A stretch of DNA of 64,000 nt. Origin: Clytia hemisphaerica. Taxonomy: Eukaryota; Cnidaria; Hydrozoa; Leptothecata; Clytiidae. Position 1 is the stretch's first letter. Every line of letters starts with the position of its first letter. The stretch spans positions 2,216,604-2,280,603 of the forward strand of contig CACVBU010001154.1 in NCBI GenBank assembly GCA_902728285.1, written 5' to 3'. Below the pieces are notes generated by a model, which made no database searches, had not been told where the DNA came from, and saw only the letters and a program-made list of their open reading frames with translations. Positions 11,421-22,667 of this stretch are shown one piece after another. The position numbers and the translations under genes are program-made.

Positions 11421-12049
11421 TTAAGAAATTTCACGATTTATATATTTCTTATTGGGGCCTTTCGATTCTGTCATGAGAAACTCAGGGAGGTAAAGAAGCA
11501 CTTGAAAAATTTTGTGCAAGGATAACATTTTTGAGGATTTGACACGTATTTTTGCTGTGACAGCTTTGATGATCATAAATGCAAGTGAAGTGACTTGTCT
11601 TTTTCACACAGGAATGTCTTCGATGAAATGTGACAAGAAATTTTCGAGGTAGGAGTGGCTATATTTTCGGATTTTGACAATTCAATTTGTCAACTGCATA
11701 TTTATTTGTCCAAGTATTCTATGAAAAAACAAGAGCCGCAAAAGATGCGGTTAAAAATTTCCTCCATAACATCTATATAATATACATAATGACAGTGTCA
11801 ATAAAAAAAATGTAAAAATTAGACTTTTGCAATGTAATGTAGTCAATCAAAAATGAATTGAATGTTGAAAGCTCGAAACTTTCTACCCAAAGGTCAAATT
11901 CAAAATATCATTAAATTTAACTTCCATAAGAAACAACATCAAAAAATGAAAAAATGGTGCCACATCGATTTATTGAGCTTCTTCGTTGTATTGTCTTCGT
12001 TCATCTTCTCCCTCTTTCCTCCATCAAGGTCAATTCGACTTATAAACAA
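11421..12049. other. Intergenic sequence, nothing recognised
   Basis: AT-rich, with no ORF that looks coding and no repeat identified by eye. Confidence 0.35.
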
Positions 12050-12700
12050 TTATGTGAGTCGAGTTTGAATAATCCAAGCCATTGACCGTTAAATGCGACA
12101 GCTCCAGAAATGACCATTTCATTTATGTGTAGCATCATGAAAAAAGTTCCAATCTTGTTCAAATTTACACATGAGCTGCATTTTAGTCTCCATTGTCATA
12201 TTCCATTTAATCGGTATTTGAAATAATTCTGTGTCGAGTTTGAAAAATCAAGCCACCAAATAATTCGTTAAACGAGACCGAACTAGAAATAACCATTTTC
12301 ACACGTAGCATCATGGAAAAAGTTTCAATCTTGTTCAAATTTACACATGAGCTGCATTTTAGTCTCCATTGTCATATTCCATTTAATCGGTATTTGAAAT
12401 AATTCTGTGTCAAGTTTGAAAAATCAAAGCCACCAATTCGTTAAACGAGGACAGATCTAGAAATAACCATTTTCACACGTAGCATCATGGAGAAAGTTCC
12501 AATCCTGTTCTAATTCAGTTTACTTGAAATGATTTTGTGTCGAGTTTGAAAATCATGCCACACCTGACGGTGCCTGACGGTTGTTAACAAACAGCGACAG
12601 ATCCAGAAGTAACCTTGTGTAGCATCAAGAAATATGTTCCAACTTATTCAAACACACGAGCTGCATTTCCGTTTATTTATTTCTATATTAGAAGCCATTA
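12050..12700. repeat. Satellite block A, ~175 bp monomer, ~3.7 copies
   Basis: The anchor aatcttgttcaaatttacac recurs at 12151 and 12327, and in degenerate form near 12501 and 12641, giving steps of about 176, 174 and 140. Each unit also carries gtgtcgagtttgaaaaatc, a ccagaaat/ctagaaat-aaccattt segment and a gtagcatcatg segment. The first two units are nearly identical and the last two decay and shorten. It is related to the block at 29876-30415. Confidence 0.85.
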
Positions 12701-13001
12701 AATTCCTAAAAATAAAATCTTTTTGAAAACAAGAAACTAAAAATGAAACTGATTTAAGGTAGAATTTTCACTCAGAAAGCTTTATGAAAACTTGAGCAAA
12801 AACTACACGATATGACAGAATGTTGAAAAAGTTTACAAAGAAAAATCAATACAAAGTTTCTTTGGTTTGAAAGTCTCTTGACCACTAAAGCAAAGAAAAT
12901 GTTCAAGAACAAAGAACATCTTGTTTTGTTTTGAAAACGTTTGTTCTTTAAGGAGCGCGGAATCAGAAAATATATCTTTTATAGCCAGTACCCGACTTTA
13001 G

Positions 13002-13181
13002 CAAGCTTTTCCCTGTCCAGACGGCAGAAAGTGTGTTACTGGTATCAAGCGCCGTTTCTACCAAAACGGACAGACAGAAGGGCGGTGGCGTAATACTGTA
13101 CATGGGCGTAGAATGGCGGTAAAAAACCGCGCACTGGAAAAGGAGGAGAAAGCGCACCGTTTTAAGAAAAATTTCCCTTGA
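13002..13181 (+). other. Possible orphan terminal exon (GC-rich, 59 codons)
   Basis: After an acceptor-like ccgactttag, an open frame runs 59 codons to TGA 13179-13181. It starts QAFPCPDGRKCVTGIKRRFY and is rich in Arg/Lys. Its GC content is well above its surroundings. The opposite strand is also open (64 codons), which weakens the case for coding. No matching upstream exon was found. It could equally be a piece of a transposon. Confidence 0.2.
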
Positions 13182-13993
13182 GCAGGAAATTTTTAAATAT
13201 AATATTTGTCACTTTTATTTACTTTTTTTGTCATATTGTTTAAAACCATTTTTCCATAACAGCTACAGTATAAAATGACCGCTGAAGATATTTCGATTTA
13301 TCAGACAAAAAGATTAGGCCAATCTCACGGTACCCAAGGGGTACCTATACATTTTTTACAATAATTCGAATGATCTAAGTTTGGCAATCTAGGAATAATC
13401 TCGTTAACCTTTTGAAAATTCAGATTTTTTGACTCAAAAACTGTTAGGTTTTTTTAATTTCACCGATTTTTTCTGAACTGTGGGTGTGATTCTATCGCCG
13501 CACATAGTGTCAGTTTGTAAACCAAACCCCCCCTGGGAATTTCAAGTACAGTCACTGCACCAAAAGAAAAACACGTAATGTTTCATGACTTAGATTTTGC
13601 ACAATCAATTTTAGTCAATCTCCTGTCTAATTCTTTTTGAGATATCACCTTTGAATGGTAATAAAGTCGAGTTTAACTTGTAGTTGTATAGTATGACCTC
13701 TTATTACAGATCTGGATAGTATTATATCGTTTGTGCCCGGTAGGGGCTTTTGTTGCTTTTTTAATTTAAAATAACCTTACCATAACTATACGTAGCCCTA
13801 AAATACAATTGAAAGCTCATAGAAAAACTTTCGAGTGCAGTCGTTGCAACCAAAAAACCAAATCAAAACACTAAAGGTTTCCTGTCTTTGTCTTAGCGCA
13901 CTTGAATTTCACTTTAAGTGGCTGTCTGAAATTTTTTTAAGTCATCACTTTCATAACAGGCTCGATTTCTTGTAAAATATATCACAATACACC
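13182..13993. other. Intergenic sequence
   Basis: AT-rich with several homopolymer runs. No supported gene or recognised repeat. Confidence 0.35.
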
Positions 13994-14287
13994 CTGTGTC
14001 ACAGACCCATTAGGACCCCAGCCTCACTGGAACCCTATCCCCACTGGAAAATTTGGGAAAAATTTCGTCCCCGGTGGGAAAATACCCTGTAATTTCAGTC
14101 CCAACTGGGAAAGTGACTTTGATTTCGTCCCCATTCGAAATTTCATGTTCAAAAATTGCACTCTAAAACCATGCCCATTGGAATTTTTTAACCTTGGAAC
14201 AATAGAATTTCTATCCCCATTGGGATTTCAATATAAATTTTTATCCCATTTGAGGAAAAAAGTTCCACCAGGGTTGTGAGACAGGGG
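13994..14287. mobile_element. MITE family 'CTCACAGACCC', copy 1
   Basis: Left end cctgtgtcacagacccatta; right end ccaccagggttgtgagacaggg in inverted orientation. The interior has about six spaced copies of tccccactgggaaa-like segments. Related copies start at 51418 (ctcacagacccactgggacc) and 59268 (ctcacagccctattggaac). Confidence 0.75.
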
Positions 14288-14496
14288 AGTCACAACAATA
14301 TCATTATAAAAATTAAATTTGGACCAGATTTTCATCATGCCATATGGGATGATATTAGAAGGGTACAATAACCCGAGTTACTTTTAGAAGGTTTATCCCT
14401 TATTTCAAGACACTCAAAGTTCTAGCCTAATGTTTGACGGATTTGTGGCAGTTGAGAACCGTTAAAACAATTCTGACTCGATGATGGCTTACGGAG

Positions 14497-15476
14497 TACA
14501 CGTTTTTTACAAGAAAAAAGACTTTGTGGACAAAATGGTGAAAATAACTATACAAGAACATAAGGCTTCGATGGCCAAAATGCTAAGAACAAGTTAAAAC
14601 CATTTTAAGGCTTTATGGACAAAATGGTGAAAATAAGAACATTTTAAGAACATTTCTAGGCTTGAAACCCCGAAAAGTTAAGAACATCCCAAGGCTTTTA
14701 GCCCCAAGCTTTTTTGACTTTTGTATCCCCAGGGGGGGGATAGAATCTACCACCCTCGATTATTTTTGATCTAGGTCATGAAATTTGGTACAGATGTACT
14801 CCATCATGACACAAATTTCCTGGAACAAAAAAAAAATTGATGACGTCATTCAAAAACCGATGACGTCATCACAAAATTTCCACCTGTCGGCATAAAGCCA
14901 AAATATATGGTTTACAAAAATTTCTATTACAATCGAACCAATAATGATATTTAGATTCTGTTTAAAAATTCTGGTTCTGGTTAAAGGTTCTTCTTTAACA
15001 TAATTGCCGGTTTTCATGAAGATTTTATCTTAAAATTAACTCATTAACTCATGAAGATGAGTTAAATTTTCAAAATTTGATGACGTCATTAATGATGACG
15101 TCATCATTTTAAATTTTTTTCTTCTAATTTTTCAAATTTATATTGTCAATACCTATCACGTGTCAAAATTTGAAGATGATTGAATAAATAGTTTAAAAGT
15201 TATCAACAATTTAAAATAATGAGTTTTAAGCGATTTTAGCTGGGTTATATGTCATGTTTCACAATAAAGTCATAAAACTTGATCTGGACAAGCTATAACC
15301 CTAAAATTTTGCAGAAATACTCTTAATAAGATTTTGTTTAAAGTCAGAAAGTTTCAAGTCGTTTAAAAAAATTTTCTCTATATACGCAAAAGAACTCCAG
15401 CGTGGTAGATTCTACCCCCCCCCCCTGGGGCTAATAGGGTTAAACAATTTTGGATTTTCTTATAAAAAACCGTGTA
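14497..15476. mobile_element. MITE family 'TACACGTTTTTTATAAGAAC', copy with nested insertion
   Basis: Left end tacacgttttttacaag and right end cttataaaaaaccgtgta belong to the most abundant family in this window. The interior has the family hallmarks ttaagaaca, aaggctt and gaaccc/gaagc. A different MITE (14727-15430) is inserted inside, accounting for most of its length. Confidence 0.75.
14727..15430. mobile_element. MITE with four TGACGTCA sites, nested
   Basis: Ends are ccccagggggggggatagaa/tctaccacc and ggtggtagattctacc/ccccctgggg type inverted repeats. Four perfect TGACGTCA palindromes lie at 14841-14848, 14861-14868, 15081-15088 and 15096-15103, arranged as two close pairs. It interrupts the element at 14497-15476. 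Confidence 0.8.
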
Positions 15477-16140
15477 TTCATCTAACAACCGTTTGATCAT
15501 CATTTTATAAGTCAAGACATCATTTACAGGACACGTGATCAACCAGAGTAAGACTTAAATAAAATAATATTTAGACTCTTTGTTGTTTGTGGCAATTACA
15601 TATTGACGTTGGGATGTTGGGAAAAACTAACATACATAGTATGAAAGATTGGGTCCAAACTATAATTACGGTCAATATTTTCCCATAGTGAACTACGCAA
15701 ATACTAATATGTCAACATAGACCTCATATAAAGAAATTAATTTGATTATATATCTAAATGGATTTTAATCCAAATAAGAAATAGATTATGTATACAGAAA
15801 CTCATTTTAATCAAACAATTTATGCGAAAATTTCAGCAATTATGGCCTTAGATAATCGTTTGAAACTCAAGTAAAAATTTGTCTATTAGAATTGCATTTT
15901 CTTAAATATTATTGTATTTTTCAAGCCCCATTTCAAGTCAAATAGAGGTTTGCAAATGCAAATTATCTAAGCCTGTCAACTCTAAGCAGCCTGATGAAAC
16001 TTTAAGTTTTCTACTAACAAAATCAAGTAGTAATTTTGAGCTAAAGTATTGTGTTGGGGCTCGACTATCTTATTTTTTTTACTTCTCTTTTTTTTAGGGT
16101 AGGAAAAAGGTAGTTAAGGCTTTATACTATTATTGCCATT
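15477..16140. other. Intergenic sequence
   Basis: AT-rich, without a supported gene or repeat. Confidence 0.35.
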
Positions 16141-16360
16141 ATTACCCTAAGGGAACAAATTTTCGCGCTTTTGCAGTTTTGCCGAAAAAAACCCCGCGAA
16201 TTACGAATTTTGCCATTTTTCATTAAAATTTTTAAAGATATCTAGGAAAACGAAAGAAATGATACCAAAATAAAGTGAAAATTAGTTCCCGTGAAATACG
16301 ATTTTTAAAATTTTTGTTCGACCGCAAAACTTAGTCCCCGCTAAGATTAGTTCCCTTTAC
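16141..16360. mobile_element. Short MITE 'TAAGGGAACTAATTTTCGCG'
   Basis: Left end taagggaacaaattttcgcg; right end ccccgctaagattagttccc in inverted orientation. A short related piece is at 58436-58522 (gcgaaaattagtccccgc, aattagttaccttag). Confidence 0.65.
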
Positions 16361-16489
16361 TCTGTATAAGTCTTTCATCTTCATTTTTGAGTCTTTTTGT
16401 TCGTAAAATTCCTGGTCTTATGGCCAAAATACACCAAATTTTGTTGGAAATGACAAAAGATTTCTTGACAATATTTTTTTTTCTTCTAG

Positions 16490-16570
16490 TGCAAGATCAA
16501 GGCGGAGAAGCTTCTGATAAAACAACAAATCCCGTTTATCCTGTTCAAAAGCCGGACACTAAGCTAAAAG
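16490..16570 (+). CDS. Orphan internal exon candidate (27 codons)
   Basis: A strong acceptor (atatttttttttcttctag) and a GT donor (aaaag|gtaata) bound an 81-base open segment. In the only fully open frame it reads QDQGGEASDKTTNPVYPVQK then PDTKLK, hydrophilic and like a flexible or cytoplasmic tail segment. Phase is 1 at both ends. A possible continuation after the acceptor at 17194 stays open but runs into a MITE. I could not assign the gene; the Frizzled-type gene downstream has its own start and signal peptide, so this exon is not part of it. Confidence 0.35.
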
Positions 16571-17287
16571 GTAATACCCTAATTTTTCAAGAAAATGTTA
16601 TTGACACATGTATCAACAAACAAACTATTTTGTTTATCTTCAAAACAATAAAAAAAACTACTACTAAAAAAATTTGTACAAACAAAAGAAAAAGGGCTCT
16701 TCAAACGAGTGCTGCGTTTTGATTGGTTTATTATGACGTCATTACCGTTATACTTAAGGACGAAGGGTTAAACAGGTTAAAGGAATATGACTGACAAAAA
16801 TATGGGATGGCTTATGGGAGGTAATAGTAAGCCTTAGAAAAATATTATTTGGTGCCAAAACTGATCCGTCAGTCTTTCATTATAATTTGTATGTTTTTCT
16901 TTATCAATCATTTCAATCTGGGTATTTAGACCAAAAGGGTTTGACAAAGATGACATGTTTTGTATAGGAAGGAATATTGTGGTATTCTGTTTAAAAGAAT
17001 GGTGGCTGTGAACCTAAAATTATTTTTTTTTGATGAATTTATTCAGTTTGCTTGTTGAGATGAGGTGATGTTTGACAATTGGTCTTGATTTTCTGTTGAA
17101 GATTATCTATTGTTATATAAAGCTAAATAAAGAAGTGAAACGAGCTTTGAATTAGTTGAAAGTTCTCTCTCTTATAAAACTGATATTGTTTAGGGACCAG
17201 TGGAAACAAATCATTAATAATAATGTACTCACTTGGAATTTCTATGAAGAAATGTTGGAGGAAGGTGAATGAATGTTTTGGAGATTA

Positions 17288-17532
17288 CAGTGCGTTCCAA
17301 AAAAAGCGGAAAAATTATATAAAGTATAACTCATTTTCGAAACTGGGCTTAGAATAATTGAAACAAGATTACAATCCTTTGTTTAAACCACTTGATATTC
17401 AATTTCCAAGATGATTGAATAGGTTTTGGAATTAAAATATTAAGTATATAAGTCATAAAATTTCGCATAAATCATGAGGATTTGACTTTATATACTGTAA
17501 AATGTTGTCCGCTTTTTTTGGGACACATTATG
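17288..17532. mobile_element. MITE, Tc1/mariner-like ends
   Basis: Left end cagtgcgttccaaaaaaagcgg; right end ccgctttttttgggacacat, inverted with small differences. Interior parts (attcaatttccaagatgattgaatagg then attaagtata) reappear at 36895-36960 within an NXPE intron. Related ends are seen at 47644 (ggtgccggaaaaaaagcgga). Confidence 0.7.
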
Positions 17533-19553
17533 TATAGGCTTAAATAAAGGAGCGATTATCACTTTCTAATTTTGGGTCGATCTTTAAAATTGGTAAACTA
17601 ATCTAATCTTGGTTTAAAGGTTTAAAGTCAACTGTTATATCGAAAAATGTTTAAAATTGATGACTTAAAAAGTTAAATTTGGAACAAACTCTGTTGGAAT
17701 TTAAGCCTCACTATTTAGGTCAAGTGGGATATTCTCAACTGTTCCTTCTGTGGTAGGATCAGATTACAGACAGAGGCTAGATATAGTCTGAAGAGAAGGG
17801 GTGTATTAAGGCTATCAGACTGTCGGGTGTAGAATCAATAAGAATTTCTCAAGTACTTGTGAAAAGAGGGAGATTTTTCAATTTGTTAAAAGACAGTGGA
17901 AAGAATTGTTACTCATTTTTTAATGTGTTTGACATGATAAACATAGTTACTGACATTTTTTTCTTTTACCTTTTTTGTATTTGGCAGTAAATCCTATTAT
18001 TTGTACACACATCGATTTTTTCAGTTCATGTTACATTGTTTCACTTATTTTCTCTGGGTCCAATCAAGTTGTAAAATGATTTTCTTTGATGTTTAATTGT
18101 ATTTTGTTGTGTTGTGTTTTGTTTAACGGGAAAGGGTACGGTTTTGTTGTTTTTAGTGTTTTTTGTCGGTGGATTTTATCAAAGCGCCTTTCTATGATTT
18201 GATACTGTTAAAGAAGTTTTGAAATACGGAGAATTTGCAACCTTTCGACGGAAAAAGTTTGATATTTTATTTCCTGTATCGATTTTTACGTCAGAATTAG
18301 CCTAAGTTCAGTTTAACTTCAGTTAACAAATTGTAACTTTTTATGGGAGATGAATATTATATTGCAGGGGTTGCTGTGATGGTTATGAATTTATTATGGT
18401 ACTGTAACTTGATTAGTGGATCAATTTTCGTGTTTGCTTTTGTATGACCATTTTGTTTCTCGTGCTTGAGGGTCGAAGGAAAATTCCTAATGCAAGAACA
18501 ACAGATTGTTGAATGAGTGCTTAAAGATGGCAAACCTCCCTCTCAAGTCTTCAATAAGATATTTTGTTAATTCTTGCTCCCACATCTCCTCTGAGTCTGC
18601 TCAAGGACACACTGTCTAATCGGCTGTATTTTGTAATTTTGAAAAATGTCTCTTAAACTTCTGGCTATTGGTAGATTTTCATATTTTACTTCCTCATTGG
18701 AAAAATTATTTGATGAGTTTAAACTATTTTGTCAAATTCGAAAATGGGGATGAAAATATAGAATACAAACATTATCCAATCGATATTATTTTTTCAACGG
18801 TGTATATATGGACACAGACTTTTTTAAACGACGACTAATCTCACCGAACTACTCCAGTGGTACTTCTCTTTCAGTTTCCTGATGTTAGTCTAACCCTGTC
18901 TCACTGGAAATCTATATCAAGAAAGTACAACCCTGACCCTTCTTTTTGGTTGACTATGGAACTAATATTAAACTAAATGTACGTACTAAATATGGTATTC
19001 GTGAGAGGAAGCAGAAGCAAAAATCTTCAAATATTTTCAAAGGATTTGAAATTTACGTCAAAACATATCATATAATTCGTATGAAAACAATTTTCTAAAG
19101 TAGAGTAACATGTCACTAAGTTTAATTTGGTGATAAAGATTAAAAAGTCTTTGATGTTCTTTCGAGTAGTTTTAGTGTCAACTTTCAAATACTTTTCTTC
19201 CGCCGTAAAATTTCTCACTCTGTAGTTTTATAATGTATCATTAATCACATAGCACACACCCTTATATTATATCGATGCTAAGAGGAATACCAAATATGTG
19301 GTGATACAAATTACTTGGTTTATAAAGGTTTGACATGAAAGACATATTGAAATATCGAGGCTTGGCTTCGTCTACTATACCTATGTTTTTACATTTAATG
19401 GTAAATGCAAGATTGGATATAAGAGAATAATCTGCTGAAAGTGCTTCTAGGGAAATCTGTTAAAAGGTTATACGGCATAAAGAATAGAAGAAATTTATAC
19501 AAAGTTATACAATGGCTTTCTTTTAGCAATATTTATAAAGAAAAAAACGCAAG
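17533..19553. other. Intergenic region upstream of the Frizzled-type gene
   Basis: About 2 kb of AT-rich sequence with no supported exon and no repeat that I could delimit. The promoter of the downstream gene should be in its last few hundred bases, but no TATA box could be chosen with confidence. Confidence 0.4.
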
Positions 19554-21263
19554 ATGTCTTCCCATATGTTCATTCTGGCTTTGTTCGGTGTTTTGTTGAT
19601 CACCCAATTAGTCAACGGTTTTGATAACAATTTACGGATGAGAAACAGTCGATATTGCCAGTCCATCGATGTCGGTACATGTCGATTTTCATCTGGATCT
19701 GGGTACGCCAACACTTTCTTTCCAAGTAACAATTACAGGACGCAAGAAGAAGCAGAGAAGGATTTAGCGCAATACAAACCGTTGATCAAAATTGGTTGCC
19801 ATAGAGATGCCGCTTTGTTTTTATGTTCTCACTATGTACCATTGTGTATCGAGGAAATGAAAGTGACGCTGAAACCATGTCGATCGTTATGTGAAAGCGT
19901 TAAAAATGGCTGTGGTGGATTAATGGCTAAATTTGGTTACGAGTGGCAGTTTGATTGCTCTAAGCTACCGGGTTCCGGACAAGCCTGCGTTGCTGGGCAA
20001 CCAGAAGTGACAACAACTTCGGCAGCAACGACCGCCAGTGGTGTATTTTCAAACGTTACAACTCAAGTGACGACAACTAGAAAAACGAAGCCTAACAAAG
20101 GAGGAAAAACAAAGAAGAAAAGAGGTGAATAATTATATTAATCTTGTTTTACTGTATCTTGTCATAATTTCAGTCAAGGGATACAATACCCTTAAAAACA
20201 TAGCAAAAATCTAGAGGCCTCTTAAAAATAAACAAAAATCCAGTGGAGGTCTCTGAAAGATTTGCCAAAAATCCAAGGAGATATCTTAAGAATTTTCCAA
20301 AAATCCTGAGTGGCAAAAAGCAAAGACTTCCTAGGGGGTTAAGATTCCCGTTCAGATTTAAGTCCCCAACGATCACAGTTGGGCTCTGTCAGTCCCCTGG
20401 GTAGTTCCCTTTTTCAAACTTTGATACCGTAAATCACCGATTAAGCGCCCGGGCGCTTATTTAATTCTTCAGGCTCTGAGGGGGGCGCTTATTCAAGCGG
20501 GGCACTTATTCAAGCGGGGCGCTTATTCTTTTATTTCAGAAATTCGTATATCAACAAATTCGGAATCTGCTTAAACTTAACTTCAAAAAAGGATGAATAA
20601 AAGAAAAATCCAATTGACAATTTCTATCATCTTATTCTTAATCGTTTTTTTCTTTTTAAGACAATATCTTATTCAATCAATAACAATATCTTATCCCGGA
20701 AATTAGCCTAGGCCACCAATTCGAATAAGCGCCCCTCCCTGGAGGGGGGCGCTTATTCAAAGGGGGGCGCTTATTCGAGCGGGGCGCTTATAAAATTATT
20801 TTAACTAAATGGGGGGCGCTTATTCGAGCGGGGCGCTAATTCAAGCGGGGCGCTTAATCGGTGATTTACGGTAATTTTTTTTCTTACCTTTTCAAAGTTC
20901 AAGCAAGAATTACCTTCCTGGGATTGGACCTTTACCCTGAGTAACAAACATATCTATTGTTTTTTATTTTCAGGAAAAGCTACAGGCGAAGAAGGAAAAA
21001 CAGTTGAGATTAAGTGTAAAAAGGGCCAAAGCATTTCCATCCGTAAAGTTGTTCATAAAGATTCCAAATGCTGTGCACATATCAGTAAGCAAATTCTAGA
21101 AGTGTTATGTGACGGCCGAAAGGGATGCCGTTTTGACGTTACAAAGGAAACATTCGGTGGACATTGTTTCAATCAAGTTGGATCTATATTGGTAAAATAT
21201 CGGTGTGAGAAAAACATAAAAGATCAAAAACGAGAGAATTTAACGTGTCCTGTACGTAGATGA
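19554..21263 (+). CDS. Secreted Frizzled-CRD plus SUEL-lectin protein
   Basis: Exons 19554-20124 and 20974-21263, in phase, encode 286 residues. Residues 1-22 are a signal peptide (MFILALFGVLLITQLVNG core). Residues ~36-155 form a Frizzled cysteine-rich domain. The ten cysteines and landmarks are present: YCQSIDVGTCRF, AEKDLAQYKPLIKIGC, FLCSHYVPLC, KPCRSLCESVKNGC and WQFDCSKLP. Such domains bind Wnt lipid/protein surfaces. A Thr/Lys-rich linker (~156-197) follows. Residues ~199-275 match the SUEL/rhamnose-type lectin fold: IKCKKGQSISIRKV, CCAHISKQILEVLC, GCRFDV and FGGHCFNQVGSILVKYRCE. There is no transmembrane segment, so a soluble extracellular Wnt-modulating or glycan-tethered protein is inferred. 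sFRPs instead pair the CRD with a netrin-like domain, so this pairing is unusual. A MITE fills most of the intron. Confidence 0.88.
20425..20873. mobile_element. MITE with GCGCTTATTC tandem motifs, in intron
   Basis: Perfect-looking inverted ends taccgtaaatcaccgattaa/gcgcccg and cggggcgc/ttaatcggtgatttacggta. The interior is built from many copies of agcgggg(cg)cgcttattc. It sits in the single intron of the Frizzled-CRD/SUEL gene. The end motif is of a type I associate with marine invertebrate genomes, but I cannot name a database family. Confidence 0.88.
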
Positions 21264-21278
21264 TAAAAAGCGACTTTA

Positions 21279-21284
21279 AATAAA
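21279..21284 (+). terminator. Poly(A) signal of the Frizzled-CRD/SUEL gene
   Basis: An AATAAA hexamer 15 bases after the TGA stop. It is unusually close but canonical. Confidence 0.6.
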
Positions 21285-21816
21285 TAGACACAAATTATTC
21301 AAACGAATTATCTAACTTACAACTATGGACAAATCGAGAAAGGTATCGCTGCTAATAACCAATTTACCATCAAAACAATTGAATTCGTTATTATTTAGTT
21401 TTTTTTTAACGAAGATGGTAGAACTATTTATTTTTGTTGCGAAGACAGAAGAAGTCGCTTATTACAAATCGCGTACCAGTGGTGCTGTTCGATTTGTCGT
21501 CACGTCATCGATTGTCGAATGTCGTCATCACACATTGTTTTTTAATCAAACAAGTTGAAATTCAAATAGAACTCGAACTAAGTTTCAAAATGTGTGTGAA
21601 AAGGGAAACTCTCGTATTTCTTGAAAAGTCTTGACTTTTAACCCTTGGTAACTCGAACCCAGTCCCTTTTTAACTGCTTTTGATTAAGGTTTTTTCTGAT
21701 TTCTGAAAAGGGGGTGAAGTTACCTTAAGAGTCAAGTGCCTTAGCTTCTCCAGTAGAACTACAATATGTGATTTAGTGAATAATAGGTCAAAGCCTACAG
21801 ATCTTGCTACATGCTT
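21285..21816. other. 3' flank and intergenic spacer
   Basis: Two overlapping plus-strand ORFs of 66-77 codons at 21325-21634 do not look like protein and have no splice support. No repeat was delimited. Confidence 0.35.
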
Positions 21817-22233
21817 TTAACCCTTTAAGTGGTGCCACGGTCATTTTTTTCTAAGTTTTTTAAAAAAATTGCTGCGCGGACCTGACTGAATGATAGAAAG
21901 GTGCCGAGTGGTAAAACTTCAAACTAATTCGCTGGAGGACAGAATCAAGTTTAATCAGGGCCAAATTTGGAGGTTCTTGGATCACTCGTTGACCAAAAAT
22001 GGTCAAAAACCTTAAAAAAGTGGATTTTTGTCAATTTTTTTACTTTTTAGCTTAAAATCTCGCTGAAAGACTCATTTTTGGTTATTTTTTTGCTTGGCCA
22101 TGAAGCCCAATCCGATTCGTACGAGTTAGACCCAAAATGACGATTTTTAGCTCAAACTGGGCATTACAGGAGGGCTTCGCCCTCCTATATAGCCCATGCC
22201 TAATATATACGACATTACCACTTAAAGGGTTAA
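21817..22233. mobile_element. piggyBac-like MITE (TTAA ends)
   Basis: Begins TTAA CCCTTTAAGTGG and ends CCACTTAAAGGG TTAA. A TTAA duplication bordering ends that start CCC is the signature of the piggyBac superfamily (established knowledge). The interior of about 390 bases has no transposase. Confidence 0.8.
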
Positions 22234-22667
22234 TAAGAAAATAAAACCTTGTATTCTTAAGAATTGTTCTTTGAAGAAAACGTGTATTATAGAAAATACA
22301 AAGAAATCATAGAACAAAACGTATCGTTAGTTTATAACGATCCTTTAAAGGTAAATTTTATACTTAGAATATTCTAATGAAAGATACTATCGGTAAAAAT
22401 TGGAAAAATTCTTGATCAAATCTCACTTAAAATGCCTACCTACTATGTACAATATGATAAAATATGAACAAAATGTTTTTTCTGGCTGAATTTTTCAGTT
22501 GTTTGCATGTCCAGTGGTTTGAGAAAGGGGAATAAGAAAGCTGCTCTAAACGTAACCCTTGCTTATTCGACTCCTTCCACAAGAGAGTATCGAAAATATT
22601 CCAAATCACTAAAAACGATTACGTTTGACAACTTCCAATATCATTCCACTAAAAAGCGTATACCAAT

